From assembly GCA_905192745.1 (NCBI GenBank), contig CAJJLZ010000008.1, positions 1 to 64,000 of the forward strand: a stretch of DNA of 64,000 nt, read 5' to 3'. The position numbers and the translations under genes are program-made. Below, piece after piece: positions 15,936 to 24,113 of the stretch (positions are counted from its first letter, which is position 1; every line of letters starts with the position of its first letter). The notes under the pieces were generated by a model. It was given only the letters and a program-made list of their open reading frames with translations. It was not told the DNA's origin and searched no databases. The DNA comes from an uncultured Oscillospiraceae bacterium. GTDB lineage: Bacteria; Bacillota; Clostridia; Oscillospirales; Acutalibacteraceae.

Positions 15936-16476
15936 GGGGGTACGGTTTCGACTGATTTTTGTCTTTGGTATATGAGAGGAGTTGATCCTCTCGACAACTG
16001 AATAGCGGCGGCTCCGAGTGTGATATGGGGAGCCGGGCGGCGGGTGCGCCGGGACTTCTCCCTTTGAGAACGAGCGAACAACACCAACGCCGCAAGTGGA
16101 GCCTTGCCAGCGCCACGGCCAAGATCCGAAAGGCAGGCTGGGGCAACCTGCCCCTCGGGAGCCGCCGCACCCTTGCAGGAGCGTCGTGCCGAGTATTGCT
16201 GTCCTACGACGGGTCAAGGAAATGAGCACGGCGCTTCTGCTTTTTACTTCGCTCTTGGGGCCCCCTTGCCTTTGTTGGGGAGATGAGGAGCAACGGAGCG
16301 TGCGGATTTTGGGACATTTTGTCCCAAAGCAGCAAAGCGAAGTTTGCGACGATGAGTCCCGAGGTGGAGACGCAAGAATGGGCGGCAGCCTCACGGTTGC
16401 CGCCTGTTCTTGTTTCCCCATCGGACATAGGGGGACTTGTTCCATAAGGTCAATATATGAGGAGGGAGGTTTTTTG
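15936..16476 (+). other. 541-base hairpin-rich non-coding region of the ICE
   Basis: No convincing gene on either strand. It contains hairpins GAGAGGA/TCCTCTC (15,974-15,992), GGCAGG/CCTGCC (16,132-16,152) and GGCGGCA/TGCCGCC (16,381-16,404), a CG-rich core, and palindrome copy h. It could be a structured RNA, an untranslated leader of the downstream genes, or an excisionase and recombinase binding region. Confidence 0.4.
16308..16328. repeat. ICE palindrome copy h
   Basis: TTTGGGACA-TTT-TGTCCCAAA, a perfect 9-nt arm palindrome in the non-coding region before the recombinase. Confidence 0.85.
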
Positions 16477-16689
16477 ATGAAACAGAAAACAACTGCTTTC
16501 TGTGTGGATGGGTATGAGATTTCTGCTACCTTTGCGGACAACAGAAATCCCGATATAAGCAGACACTTGAGGCATATCCTTTTGACTTCCTATGCCGCTG
16601 ATACGCCCCAAAAGCGTTCCGGCGACATCCTTGAGGTGCCTGCGGCGCAGAGGTATAATGATAGTGGTGAAGGACACCATGTACCTTGA
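16477..16689 (+). CDS. Small TnpW-like transposon protein
   Basis: A 70-residue protein (ATG 16,477, GGAGGGAGG 8 bases upstream). The first part (FCVDGYEISATFADNRNPDI, then a segment ending HILLTSYA) resembles the short proteins called TnpW that precede the large serine recombinase of Tn4451/Tn1549-like elements. Function unknown. It lies 78 bases before the recombinase start. The match is from memory of the family pattern and is tentative. Confidence 0.5.
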   Translation: MKQKTTAFCVDGYEISATFADNRNPDISRHLRHILLTSYAADTPQKRSGDILEVPAAQRYNDSGEGHHVP

Positions 16690-16767
16690 AAACTGCATAT
16701 CGTTCTATCTTTGTGTATTGATCTGCACCTCCATATTGCTCTGACAATATGAAAGGACGGATCAATT

Positions 16768-18372
16768 ATGGAAAAACGAGTTGATTGCTTATATCGAGTT
16801 TCTACCGGCAAGCAAGTGGACTACAATGCCCAAAGCCAAGCCGATATTCCCATGCAGCGAAAAGCCTGCCACCGCTTTGCGGAGGAAATGGGCTGGACGA
16901 TTGTGCATGAAGAGCAGGAGGACGGCGTATCCGGCCACAAGGTACGGGCTGAAAACCGTGATAAACTTCAAATCATTAAGGAGCGCGCCAAACAGGGCAA
17001 GTTTGATGTATTGCTGGTTTTCATGTTTGACCGCATCGGGCGCATAGCGGATGAAACGCCTTTTGTGGTGGAATGGTTTGTAAAAAACGGGATCGAGGTC
17101 TGGAGCACCCAAGAGGGCCAGCAGAGGTTTGACAATCACACCGACAAGCTCACCAACTATATCCGCTTCTGGCAGGCCGATGGAGAAAGCGAGAAAACTT
17201 CTATCCGCACCAAAACCGCTCTCGGTCAAATCGTGGCGGACGGCGGATTTAAGGGTGGGAACGCTCCCTTTGGTTATGACCTTGTAAAAAGCGGGCGCTT
17301 CAATAAACGCAAGCACGAGCTCTTTATGCTGGCCGTTAATGAGGCCGAGGCTCCTATCGTGCGTATCATTTATGAGAAGTATGTGCAGGAAGGCTTTGGC
17401 GCTCAACGGATCGCAACCTATCTGAACGATCTCGGCTATCTGGCCAGAACGGGCAAGCCGTGGCACCACGCCACGATCCGGGGTATTCTCTGCAATCTGA
17501 CCTATACCGGCGTGCTCCGCTGCGGAGAAAGTCGCTCCGAGGTGCTGCCGCAACTGCAAATCATTGAGCCGGAGCTCTATGATGCGGCGCAGCATGTCCG
17601 CACGTCAAGGGCAAATACCGCAGCTTTGGAAAACCGTGTGCCGATGAACACAAAAGGAAGCACGCTTCTGGCCGGAAATATCTTTTGCGGGCATTGCGGC
17701 TCCCGGTTGTCTCTCACGACAAACGGGAAAGCCTATCCCTGCAAGGGCGACCCCAACCGGATCGTAAAGCGGGTGCGCTACATCTGCTATGGGAAAACCC
17801 GCAAGCAGACCGAGTGCGACGGGCAGACAGGCTACACGGCCAGCATCCTTGATGGCATTATTGATAAGCTGATCCGGCAGATCTTTGAACGTATGAGGGC
17901 TATTCCCAAAAGCGAGGTCGTGGGCGTCCGCTATCAAGAGAAGATGAAGGAGCGGAAAGCGGTGCTGCAGGCTGTCCGGGCGGACTACAACAAGGCGTCT
18001 GCCGATCTGGCGATGTTGAAATCGGAGGTGGTAAAATCCATCCGTGGGGAAAGCAGCTTCAGCCAGGACTTGCTGGCCTCTTTGATTGCCGACTCTGAGA
18101 CAAATTGTCTCAAAGTGAAAGAACAGCTTGACGCGGCACAGGCCGCCTACGACGAAGGGCAGGCTGTCATGGCTTCACTCAACGCGCAGTATGACGACAT
18201 CCTTTCATGGGCCGAACTATACGACACGGCCAGCATTGAGACAAAGAAAATGATCGTCAACTGCCTTATCAAGCGGATTGATGTTTACCGGGACTACAAG
18301 CTGCATATCGACTTCAACATCGACTTTGAGCAGTTCAGCCTCGGGTTGGACATGGAGGCGCTTGTGGCATAA
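16768..18372 (+). CDS. Large serine recombinase (ICE integrase/excisionase)
   Basis: A 534-residue site-specific recombinase. The N-terminal resolvase domain (1-150) carries the nucleophilic Ser in YRVSTGKQ (residue 12) and the DRIGR motif; a recombinase domain (about 165-270, with PFGYDLV and WHHATIRGIL) and a zinc ribbon (FCGHCGSRL ... YICYGK, with a later Cys) follow, then a coiled coil. It should integrate and excise the element. ATG 16,768 follows GAAAGGA. Near the 3' end a degenerate palindrome copy is read as DSETNCLKV. It is the last ICE gene. Confidence 0.92.
   Translation: MEKRVDCLYRVSTGKQVDYNAQSQADIPMQRKACHRFAEEMGWTIVHEEQEDGVSGHKVRAENRDKLQIIKERAKQGKFDVLLVFMFDRIGRIADETPFVVEWFVKNGIEVWSTQEGQQRFDNHTDKLTNYIRFWQADGESEKTSIRTKTALGQIVADGGFKGGNAPFGYDLVKSGRFNKRKHELFMLAVNEAEAPIVRIIYEKYVQEGFGAQRIATYLNDLGYLARTGKPWHHATIRGILCNLTYTGVLRCGESRSEVLPQLQIIEPELYDAAQHVRTSRANTAALENRVPMNTKGSTLLAGNIFCGHCGSRLSLTTNGKAYPCKGDPNRIVKRVRYICYGKTRKQTECDGQTGYTASILDGIIDKLIRQIFERMRAIPKSEVVGVRYQEKMKERKAVLQAVRADYNKASADLAMLKSEVVKSIRGESSFSQDLLASLIADSETNCLKVKEQLDAAQAAYDEGQAVMASLNAQYDDILSWAELYDTASIETKKMIVNCLIKRIDVYRDYKLHIDFNIDFEQFSLGLDMEALVA
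18094..18114. repeat. Degenerate ICE palindrome copy i (inside recombinase)
   Basis: GAGACA-AAT-TGTCTC, related to the other copies but with G-to-A/C-to-T changes in both arms that keep the symmetry. Confidence 0.5.
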
Positions 18373-18375
18373 AGC

Positions 18376-18407
18376 AAAAACCTGCTTCTTTTCAGAAACA
18401 GGTTTTT
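18376..18407. terminator. Terminator between recombinase and tRNA-Ala (both strands)
   Basis: AAAAACCTG at 18,376-18,384 pairs with CAGGTTTTT at 18,399-18,407; T runs on both strands let it serve the recombinase and the tRNA. Confidence 0.7.
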
Positions 18408-18427
18408 GAAAGTATCTCTCCTTGAGA

Positions 18428-18503
<76 letters not shown>

Positions 18504-18572
18504 AGATAACGGAGAGACACATATTAACTTTTTAGAACTTCCATAGAGGGGTACGTAACCGTCAGGCTTGGG

Positions 18573-18594
18573 CTCCCAGCTGAGCTATACCCCC
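18573..18594 (-). pseudogene. Truncated duplicate of the tRNA-Ala 5' end
   Basis: A 22-nt copy of the first tRNA-Ala bases (GGGGGTATAGCTCAGCTGGG plus two), 70 bases upstream of the intact gene in the same orientation. The sequence then diverges. It looks like an integration scar or a partial tandem duplication. Confidence 0.8.
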
Positions 18595-18638
18595 ATATGG
18601 ATTTATCCATTACAGGATGCCTTCCAACAACGTGTTAT

Positions 18639-18667
18639 ACTTTACCACAGAGGAGGAAGAAAGTCAA
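18639..18667 (-). promoter_or_regulatory. Candidate promoter of the tRNA-Ala gene
   Basis: On the minus strand TTGACT (18,662-18,667), 17-base spacer, TAAAGT (18,639-18,644). Transcription would pass through the truncated copy into the intact tRNA. Confidence 0.45.
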
Positions 18668-18692
18668 GACATTTTTCAAGTTTTTATCCGCG

Positions 18693-18741
18693 AATGACGT
18701 TCAGGAGAAATGCGGGAGCATTTCTCGGTAACACCGCCAAC
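18693..18741 (+). repeat. Partial copy of the 88-bp double-hairpin repeat
   Basis: Contains the first hairpin GGAGAAATGC/GCATTTCTC and the beginning of the second (CACCGCCAAC), closely matching the first repeat unit at 57,839, but lacks the TATAAT and the GGTTAGGCGGCGC end. Confidence 0.7.
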
Positions 18742-18785
18742 AAAAATCCTTCCGTAAACAAGAGGAGAACAGCGGTCAAAACGCA

Positions 18786-18822
18786 AACAAGCGGCCGGAA
18801 GAAGTCCTCCCGGCCGCTTGTT
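18786..18822 (-). terminator. Terminator after serA
   Basis: AACAAGCGGCCGG pairs with CCGGCCGCTTGTT around an 11-base loop, 26 bases past the serA stop. Confidence 0.7.
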
Positions 18823-18847
18823 GCCTTTCACTGTTCCGCGTCGTGAA

Positions 18848-20014
18848 TTACTGAATTTTACGCAGGCGGATAACCCCGTCGATCGCCTGAATCTTCGCGA
18901 GGCAGTCGTCCGACACATCGCCCACCACATCGAGGATGGTGTACGCGTTATCCTTCTTGGACCGGTTCACCATCGTCTCGATATTGATTCCCTCGGCGGA
19001 CACCACGCCGCTGATCTGCGCAAGCATGTTCGGGATATTCCGGTGCAGAACGCAGATACGGGTCTCGGTGCTCCGGGCAACATCCATCGCCGGGAAGTTG
19101 ACCGAATTGCGGATGTTGCCGTTCTCCAGATAATCGATCAGCTCTGCCGCCGCCATCATAGCGCAATTATCCTCGCTCTCCGGCGTGGAAGCGCCAAGGT
19201 GCGGGATGGCGATCACATTCTCTACTCCGAGCATGTCGTCGGTCGGGAAATCCACCACATAGGCGGCCACCTTGCCGGAAGCCAGCGCAGCGCGCATATC
19301 CTCGCCGTTCACGAGATCGGCGCGGGAGAAGTTGAGGATGCGCACGCCGTCGATCATCTTGGCAAAGGCCTCGGCATTCAGCTTCTCGCGGGTTTCGGGG
19401 GTCAGCGGCACATGGATGGTGATATAGTCACAGTTTTCAAAAATCTGCTCATAGCTGGTAGCGTGACACACCTTACTGGACAGGCCCCACGCCGCGTCCA
19501 CCGACAGGTAGGGATCAAAGCCGTAAACTTCCATCCCCAGTCCCACAGCGCTGTTCGCCACCAGAGAACCGATAGCGCCCAAACCGATGACGCCCAGCTT
19601 CTTTCCGCGAATTTCCGGCCCGCCGAAAGCGGACTTGCCCTTTTCCACCAGCTTGGGAACTTCCGCGCCCTGACCCTTCAGGGTTTTGGCCCATTCGATA
19701 CCGGAGACCACCTTACGGGAAGAAATCAGCAGGCCGGCAAGCACCAGCTCCTTCACGGCATTGGCGTTCGCACCGGGGGTGTTGAACACCACGATTCCCG
19801 CGTCGCTGCATTTATCCAGCGGGATATTATTCACGCCGGCGCCGGCGCGGGCAATCGCCTTGAGGGAAGCCGGCAGCTCCATTTCATGCATGGCGGCGGA
19901 GCGAACCATAATGCCGTCCGGCGCGCCGCATTCATTCGCCACGGTATATTTTTCCTTATCGAAGCGGTCGGTGCCGCAGGCGGCGATCTTGTTCAGGGTC
20001 TGAATCTGAAACAT
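18848..20014 (-). CDS. serA: D-3-phosphoglycerate dehydrogenase
   Basis: A 388-residue enzyme that oxidises 3-phosphoglycerate to 3-phosphohydroxypyruvate, the first step of serine synthesis. The Rossmann motif GVIGLGAIGS, the substrate-site Arg in NFSRADLV and the catalytic His in IPHLGASTPES are present. A C-terminal ACT domain (from about 315, RICVLHRNIPNMLAQISG) suggests feedback control by serine. The ATG at 20,014 (MFQIQTLNKI) is preferred over one four codons upstream that touches the AAGGA site. It follows serC with about 155 bases between and no promoter seen, so the two are likely one operon. Confidence 0.93.
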   Translation of the reverse strand: MFQIQTLNKIAACGTDRFDKEKYTVANECGAPDGIMVRSAAMHEMELPASLKAIARAGAGVNNIPLDKCSDAGIVVFNTPGANANAVKELVLAGLLISSRKVVSGIEWAKTLKGQGAEVPKLVEKGKSAFGGPEIRGKKLGVIGLGAIGSLVANSAVGLGMEVYGFDPYLSVDAAWGLSSKVCHATSYEQIFENCDYITIHVPLTPETREKLNAEAFAKMIDGVRILNFSRADLVNGEDMRAALASGKVAAYVVDFPTDDMLGVENVIAIPHLGASTPESEDNCAMMAAAELIDYLENGNIRNSVNFPAMDVARSTETRICVLHRNIPNMLAQISGVVSAEGINIETMVNRSKKDNAYTILDVVGDVSDDCLAKIQAIDGVIRLRKIQ

Positions 20015-20170
20015 GACAATGACCATCCTTTCATAAAAGGCCGGGCGCCGCCTCGTCGGTAACCCGTCGAAGCCGCGCCGTCAACGGACAGAACAACCTT
20101 CTTCCGTCAGGCCCATATTCTTTCAGCAACAAACGGCAGCCGGTGTTTCCGGCCTCGGAAAAGAACGGAT

Positions 20171-21256
20171 TCAGGCGTTGGCCTCTTCAAACGCCTTCAT
20201 GAAGGCGACCAGCTTCTCCACACCCTCGATCGGCATGGCGTTGTAGATGGAGGCGCGCATGCCCCCCACCGTGCGATGGCCCTTCAGGTTAACGAAACCG
20301 GCAGCCGCCGCTTCCTTCACGAACTTCGCGTCCAGCTCCTCATTGCCGGTGACGAAGGGAATATTCATCAGAGAACGATCTTCCTTCACAACGGTGCCGC
20401 GGAAGAGCTTGGAGGAATCCAGAAAATCATACAGCAGCGCGGCCTTCTTTTCATTGCGCTCCTTCATTTTTTCCAGTCCGCCGATTTCGTTTTTGATCCA
20501 TTCCAGCACCAGCTTGCAGATATAGATGGCATAGCAGGGCGGGGTGTTATACATCGACCCGTTATCCGCGTGAATCTGATAGTTCATCATGGTCGGCGTG
20601 ATATCCCGCGCGTGGCCGATCAGGTCCTCGCGGATAATCACCACGGTCAGGCCGGCCGGAGCCATGTTCTTCTGCGCACCGGCGTACAGCACGCCAAAGC
20701 GGGACACGTCGATCGGCTCGGACAGGATGCAGGAGGACACGTCCGCGATAAGCGGAACGTTTCCGGTTTCCGGCAGCTTGGTATAGCGGGTGCCGTAAAT
20801 CGTATTGTTCATGCAGATATGGAAATAATCCGCATCCGGGGTGAAGGCCGCGGGGTCAAGCTCCGGAATATACGAGAAGGTCTTATCCTTGGAGCTGGCC
20901 ACCACATGCGCGTCGCCGTAGCGGGACGCTTCCTGATACGCCTTGTTCGCCCACTGGCCGGTAATCACAAAATCCGCTTTGCCGCTGCCGTTCATCAGGT
21001 TGAGGGGCAGCATCGCAAACTGGGAGGACGCGCCGCCCTGCAGGAAGAGCACCTTATAATTATCCGGGATGTTCATCACTTCGCGCAGCAGCGCTTCGCA
21101 GCCCTTGATGATCGCGTCATATGTTTTGGAACGGTGGGACATCTCCATAACCGATTGTCCCGAGCCCTCGTAATCCATCATTTCCGCCGCCGCTTTTTCC
21201 AGCACGCTTTCGGGCAGAACCGAGGGGCCCGCCGAAAAATTGTATACCCTTGCCAT
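20171..21256 (-). CDS. serC: Phosphoserine aminotransferase
   Basis: A 361-residue class-V PLP aminotransferase converting 3-phosphohydroxypyruvate to phosphoserine with glutamate as donor. The PLP lysine is K196 in YAGAQKNMAPAG; the start MARVYNFSAGPSVLP and the substrate-binding HRSKTY segment are characteristic of SerC. Length matches the family. ATG is preceded by ACGGAGGTCGAG. It heads the serC-serA unit with its own promoter. A separate phosphoserine phosphatase is not in the window. Confidence 0.95.
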   Translation of the reverse strand: MARVYNFSAGPSVLPESVLEKAAAEMMDYEGSGQSVMEMSHRSKTYDAIIKGCEALLREVMNIPDNYKVLFLQGGASSQFAMLPLNLMNGSGKADFVITGQWANKAYQEASRYGDAHVVASSKDKTFSYIPELDPAAFTPDADYFHICMNNTIYGTRYTKLPETGNVPLIADVSSCILSEPIDVSRFGVLYAGAQKNMAPAGLTVVIIREDLIGHARDITPTMMNYQIHADNGSMYNTPPCYAIYICKLVLEWIKNEIGGLEKMKERNEKKAALLYDFLDSSKLFRGTVVKEDRSLMNIPFVTGNEELDAKFVKEAAAAGFVNLKGHRTVGGMRASIYNAMPIEGVEKLVAFMKAFEEANA

Positions 21257-21278
21257 CGTTACTCGACCTCCGTTAATT

Positions 21279-21339
21279 CAATTGGAATCGCAAATTCCAT
21301 ATTGTATTCTATTTTACTATCCCGTAAAAAAATAGTCAA
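21279..21339 (-). promoter_or_regulatory. serC promoter with downstream dyad
   Basis: Minus strand TTGACT (21,334-21,339), 17-base spacer, TAAAAT (21,311-21,316). Just downstream a 26-nt imperfect dyad, CAATATGGAAT/ATTCCAATTG (21,279-21,304), overlaps the expected transcription start and could be an operator. Confidence 0.65.
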
Positions 21340-21445
21340 TCGCTATCATGGAAAAGATGAAAATAAATCCAGACGGATATCGTCCATAAGAAAATACGGC
21401 GGAACAGATAAAGGGAAACCGACCGCATACGCAGCCGGTTTCTCC

Positions 21446-21916
21446 TTATCGTATCTGTTGGTTCTCCTCCCTATACAGCCGGAGGAGCTCCTCGTCCGCA
21501 ATCGCTTGGATTTCAGGAATCCCACATAGAATTTCCTCCACCTCCGGCCGATTATGCATCCCTTCATAATAGTGCGTGACGCTTCGATCTCCCATGTGAT
21601 AAATCCATTCTATTTTCCACCGCTGCGCGGTAATCCCGGGCGTCACGCCCGCTTTTTTCTTGACCGCCGCGTCCGTCTCCAGCACCTTTTCAAACGAGTC
21701 CGGCTCAGTGATAACGACGGCGCGCTTCTCCGGCTCCCAGTCCGGAAAAAGAATACGCATCCGAATCTCAACAGAATCCAGCTTTTGCAAATCCACCTTC
21801 GTGTGCACATATCTATACCCGGCCCACCCCGCGAAAAACGCGGCGAGCAAAAGCGCGGCACCTCCCAGCAAAAGAATCCGACGCTTTATTGCGGCTTTTT
21901 TCCAGTCGACGGACAT
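21446..21916 (-). CDS. Membrane-anchored protein of unknown function
   Basis: A 156-residue protein: a short basic N-terminus (MSVDWKKAAIKRR), one membrane helix at about 14-34, and an extracytoplasmic domain of about 120 residues rich in charged residues. I recognise no family motif. It lies 48 bases downstream of a lipoprotein gene on the same strand, so the two probably form an operon concerned with the cell surface. Confidence 0.65.
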   Translation of the reverse strand: MSVDWKKAAIKRRILLLGGAALLLAAFFAGWAGYRYVHTKVDLQKLDSVEIRMRILFPDWEPEKRAVVITEPDSFEKVLETDAAVKKKAGVTPGITAQRWKIEWIYHMGDRSVTHYYEGMHNRPEVEEILCGIPEIQAIADEELLRLYREENQQIR

Positions 21917-21964
21917 AAGGCATCCTTTCCCCCTCCCCGTTTTCTTCGTATTTCATCCGCCTCT

Positions 21965-22726
21965 TTATTCTATCCTTCGTACGTCCTGCCGCAGGCCATC
22001 CTCTCCGGTATAATTGGTAACAAGACATAACTCGCCATCGTTTACAGCGATATACCGCAGGGTTATTTCTCCGTCTTGAACGGTCGCATTACTGGCGGAC
22101 ACCGCCGTCTGGACGCTCTCCGCCGCGATAGCTGTATCCCGGTAATAATCATAACGGTAGGCGTTTACCCCCGTGACCCGCCCGTCCGACCTCACAAAAA
22201 CGGCTATACAATTATCCGTATGAATTCCAGCCAGCGGATAGGAATAGCTGATATTATAAACAGCGTCGATCGGGCTGTACTCACAATATAAACGTTCATA
22301 CTCTGAGTAATCGCCAAAGAGCGAACAAAGCATGGTATCGGCGGCGGCAAGCGCCTGCGTTTCGGTTATCGGCTCGGCAATATCCAGATATTTTCCATAC
22401 AGTTCTTTTTCAACGAATCCGCAAAGGGTGGAGGTGCCTTCAAAATACGAATATTCCGTATCGTCCTGCCCTCTATATACATCAATGGTTCTCTCGTTCA
22501 TATTAACGGAATTGCCGTCAAGCGACGGAATAACGGAAGGAACCTGCTCCTGCCGGTCGTAAACAGCCGTCTCCTGATGACCATAAAAATCAATGTTCCG
22601 AATCATCTGAGACGTGTTGGAGCCCCCCGCGCCCTCTGACGAATCCAATTCTCCGGTACAGCCGGAGACGAAAAACAGCGCCAGAAAAACTATGCCGAGC
22701 AGCGCCTCTTTCCCTTTGTAACCCAT
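21965..22726 (-). CDS. Lipoprotein of unknown function
   Basis: A protein of 253 residues beginning at ATG 22,726, chosen because AGAGGAG lies 8 bases upstream. The N-terminus MGYKGKEALLGIVFLALFF ends in the lipobox VSGC, predicting signal peptidase II processing and lipid anchoring. The mature part has no motif I recognise; repeated Tyr-rich stretches (CEYSPIDAVYNISYSYP) suggest a beta-rich domain. It is upstream of the membrane-anchored protein at 21,446 and likely co-transcribed. Confidence 0.7.
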   Translation of the reverse strand: MGYKGKEALLGIVFLALFFVSGCTGELDSSEGAGGSNTSQMIRNIDFYGHQETAVYDRQEQVPSVIPSLDGNSVNMNERTIDVYRGQDDTEYSYFEGTSTLCGFVEKELYGKYLDIAEPITETQALAAADTMLCSLFGDYSEYERLYCEYSPIDAVYNISYSYPLAGIHTDNCIAVFVRSDGRVTGVNAYRYDYYRDTAIAAESVQTAVSASNATVQDGEITLRYIAVNDGELCLVTNYTGEDGLRQDVRRIE

Positions 22727-22764
22727 AGTCTGCACTCCTCTCATTACCATTTCCGCCATTGGAT

Positions 22765-23817
22765 TTATCGGCTCAGCCGCTGGCTTTCGTCTCCACGATA
22801 ATACCTCGCCCCGGTATTAACCAGCGGATTGTTCGCATAGCTGTCCGCCGCAATCATACATTCCAAAATGGTTTTTCCTGCGGCCGCCTCCTCGAAAAAT
22901 TTTCGTCCCCACGGGATGCCGCTGACAACAGGAATTTTATCTTTTGTAAAACCCATGGCAAAGGCGGCTCCCCGATCATAAATTTCATCAATGATATTCA
23001 GTCCGGTCGCCGTACCGCTCACACCGATTTTGGCCGCCTCGCATCCGAAGGTAATCATGCATCGTAAGCCTGCATAGGAGGTCGAATCCGGTTGCTGTTG
23101 GATATGATAAGCACTGATAAACGTTTTATCTTTAAAGTGTAGGTATGCAGGTTCACCGTGCCATGCGTGAACCCAAATATCCGTTGATGTCAAATGCGAC
23201 AGCGGCGCAGTCCGACTTGTTTCATGCTGCGCATAAGCCGTATATCCCATTGCGGAACAATTCGATTTAAAAGACGAATCCATAGGGGTTGAATCAATAT
23301 CATCGGACTGCGTATAAATACGGGCTGTCCCCTTTGTAACCTTTTCCAGCGACCATAAGCCATGGGTACCTTTATTTTCACTGAAATATAGTTGTCCATC
23401 TATATCGGACACCAGATATTTAGACCCATATTGGATATAATACCTCCCTCCCCAACTTATACTATTGTCCCGCACCAATCGAAAGTACTGATACGTTGCG
23501 TTAGCGCTAGTCCACAGATTTACTGACGAACCACTGACGTTTAATACCTTGCCGGTAGAACTGCTTCCAGCAACAAATTTATATGTATTATTTCCTGTAA
23601 TCACTGTCTTCCACTTTTGGTTAGAGTTTCCATTAAAAGTATACGTTCTAACGGATGTCCCATTTGTATCCGCGCTGTTGCTTACATCTAAATATTTGTC
23701 AGAATATGTATTCTTTAAATAATAATATGTATTATTTTTTACTCCGGTAGCAGCACGTTCAAAAATCCATTTCTGTTGTGGAACATTTTCATACTCCCAC
23801 AATTGAATATATCCCAT
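22765..23817 (-). pseudogene. N-terminally truncated ricin-type lectin protein
   Basis: A 350-codon frame whose first 130 residues are ricin B-lectin (beta-trefoil) repeats with QxW motifs (QLWEYENVPQQKWIFE; SNQKWKTV) and YLKN/KYLDVS strands; the remaining 200 residues are an unidentified globular region (HAWHGEPAYLHFKDKTFISA). It begins in the middle of the first trefoil repeat, has no signal peptide, an in-frame stop directly before the ATG and no ribosome binding site, so the original 5' end is missing. The lectin part is more AT-rich than its neighbours, suggesting acquisition. It might still be expressed as a cytoplasmic fragment. Confidence 0.65.
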
Positions 23818-23824
23818 TTATAGG

Positions 23825-23840
23825 TATATAGTACTATATA
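23825..23840. other. Perfect 16-bp AT-rich palindrome
   Basis: TATATAGTACTATATA, eight bases upstream of the truncated lectin frame; a possible operator or simply AT-rich sequence. Confidence 0.4.
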
Positions 23841-23862
23841 TTTAAAATTTTGTAAATTGTTT

Positions 23863-23891
23863 TTGACATTTTTTAATTTATAGTGTAATAC
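23863..23891 (+). promoter_or_regulatory. Candidate plus-strand promoter running into a terminator
   Basis: TTGACA (23,863-23,868), 17-base spacer, TAATAC (23,886-23,891). The predicted start is only about 12 bases ahead of the hairpin at 23,909. Confidence 0.4.
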
Positions 23892-23908
23892 ATTCTTGTT
23901 AATGCACT

Positions 23909-23957
23909 AAAAAGCGCATCTTTGTACCTGCACACAGGCACAAAGATGCGCTTTTTT
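23909..23957. terminator. Strong bidirectional terminator
   Basis: A 17-bp stem (AAAAAGCGCATCTTTGT paired with its complement at 23,940-23,956) with an inner CCTG/CAGG stem and T runs on both strands; it ends the iron-uptake operon on the minus strand. Confidence 0.8.
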
Positions 23958-24113
23958 ACTATCTGTTTCTTTTTTTCTTTCTATTTTTCCACCGTGCCGA
24001 AAGGAGAAGCAAAGCGGACAAAGCGGGTGGAGATCACCGGAGAATTTTCATTCTTTACAAAACGCCAAACTCAGAAGCCGACGACGCATAGAATCGGCAG
24101 CACGACAAACACT

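Larger units (their letters stand above)
1..18427. mobile_element. Right-hand part of a Tn1549/CTn-type integrative conjugative element
   Basis: A continuous block of conjugation genes (VirB6-like, PrgI, VirB4, NlpC/P60 hydrolase, DUF4315, DUF4366, MobC, relaxase) ends in a large serine recombinase and stops next to a tRNA-Ala gene. This gene order is the one known from Tn1549-like and Clostridioides difficile CTn elements. The left end lies outside the window. The right end is somewhere between the recombinase terminator (18,407) and the tRNA 3' end (18,428); no clear direct repeat was seen, so the boundary is approximate. An AT-rich cargo block sits at about 11.2-15.1 kb. Confidence 0.85.

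Noticed and set aside
15936..15960. tmRNA 5' end (GGGGTACGGTTTCGAC resembles the start of ssrA)
   Set aside because: No tRNA-like 3' half with TTCGA arm and CCA, and no tag reading frame follows within 400 bases.
16025..16225. 66-residue frame in the ICE non-coding region
   Set aside because: No ribosome binding site, unusual composition, and it overlaps several hairpins.
18818..20062. 414-residue frame opposite serA (and the similar one opposite serC)
   Set aside because: Antisense shadow; no ribosome binding site and no recognisable protein, while serA and serC are certain.
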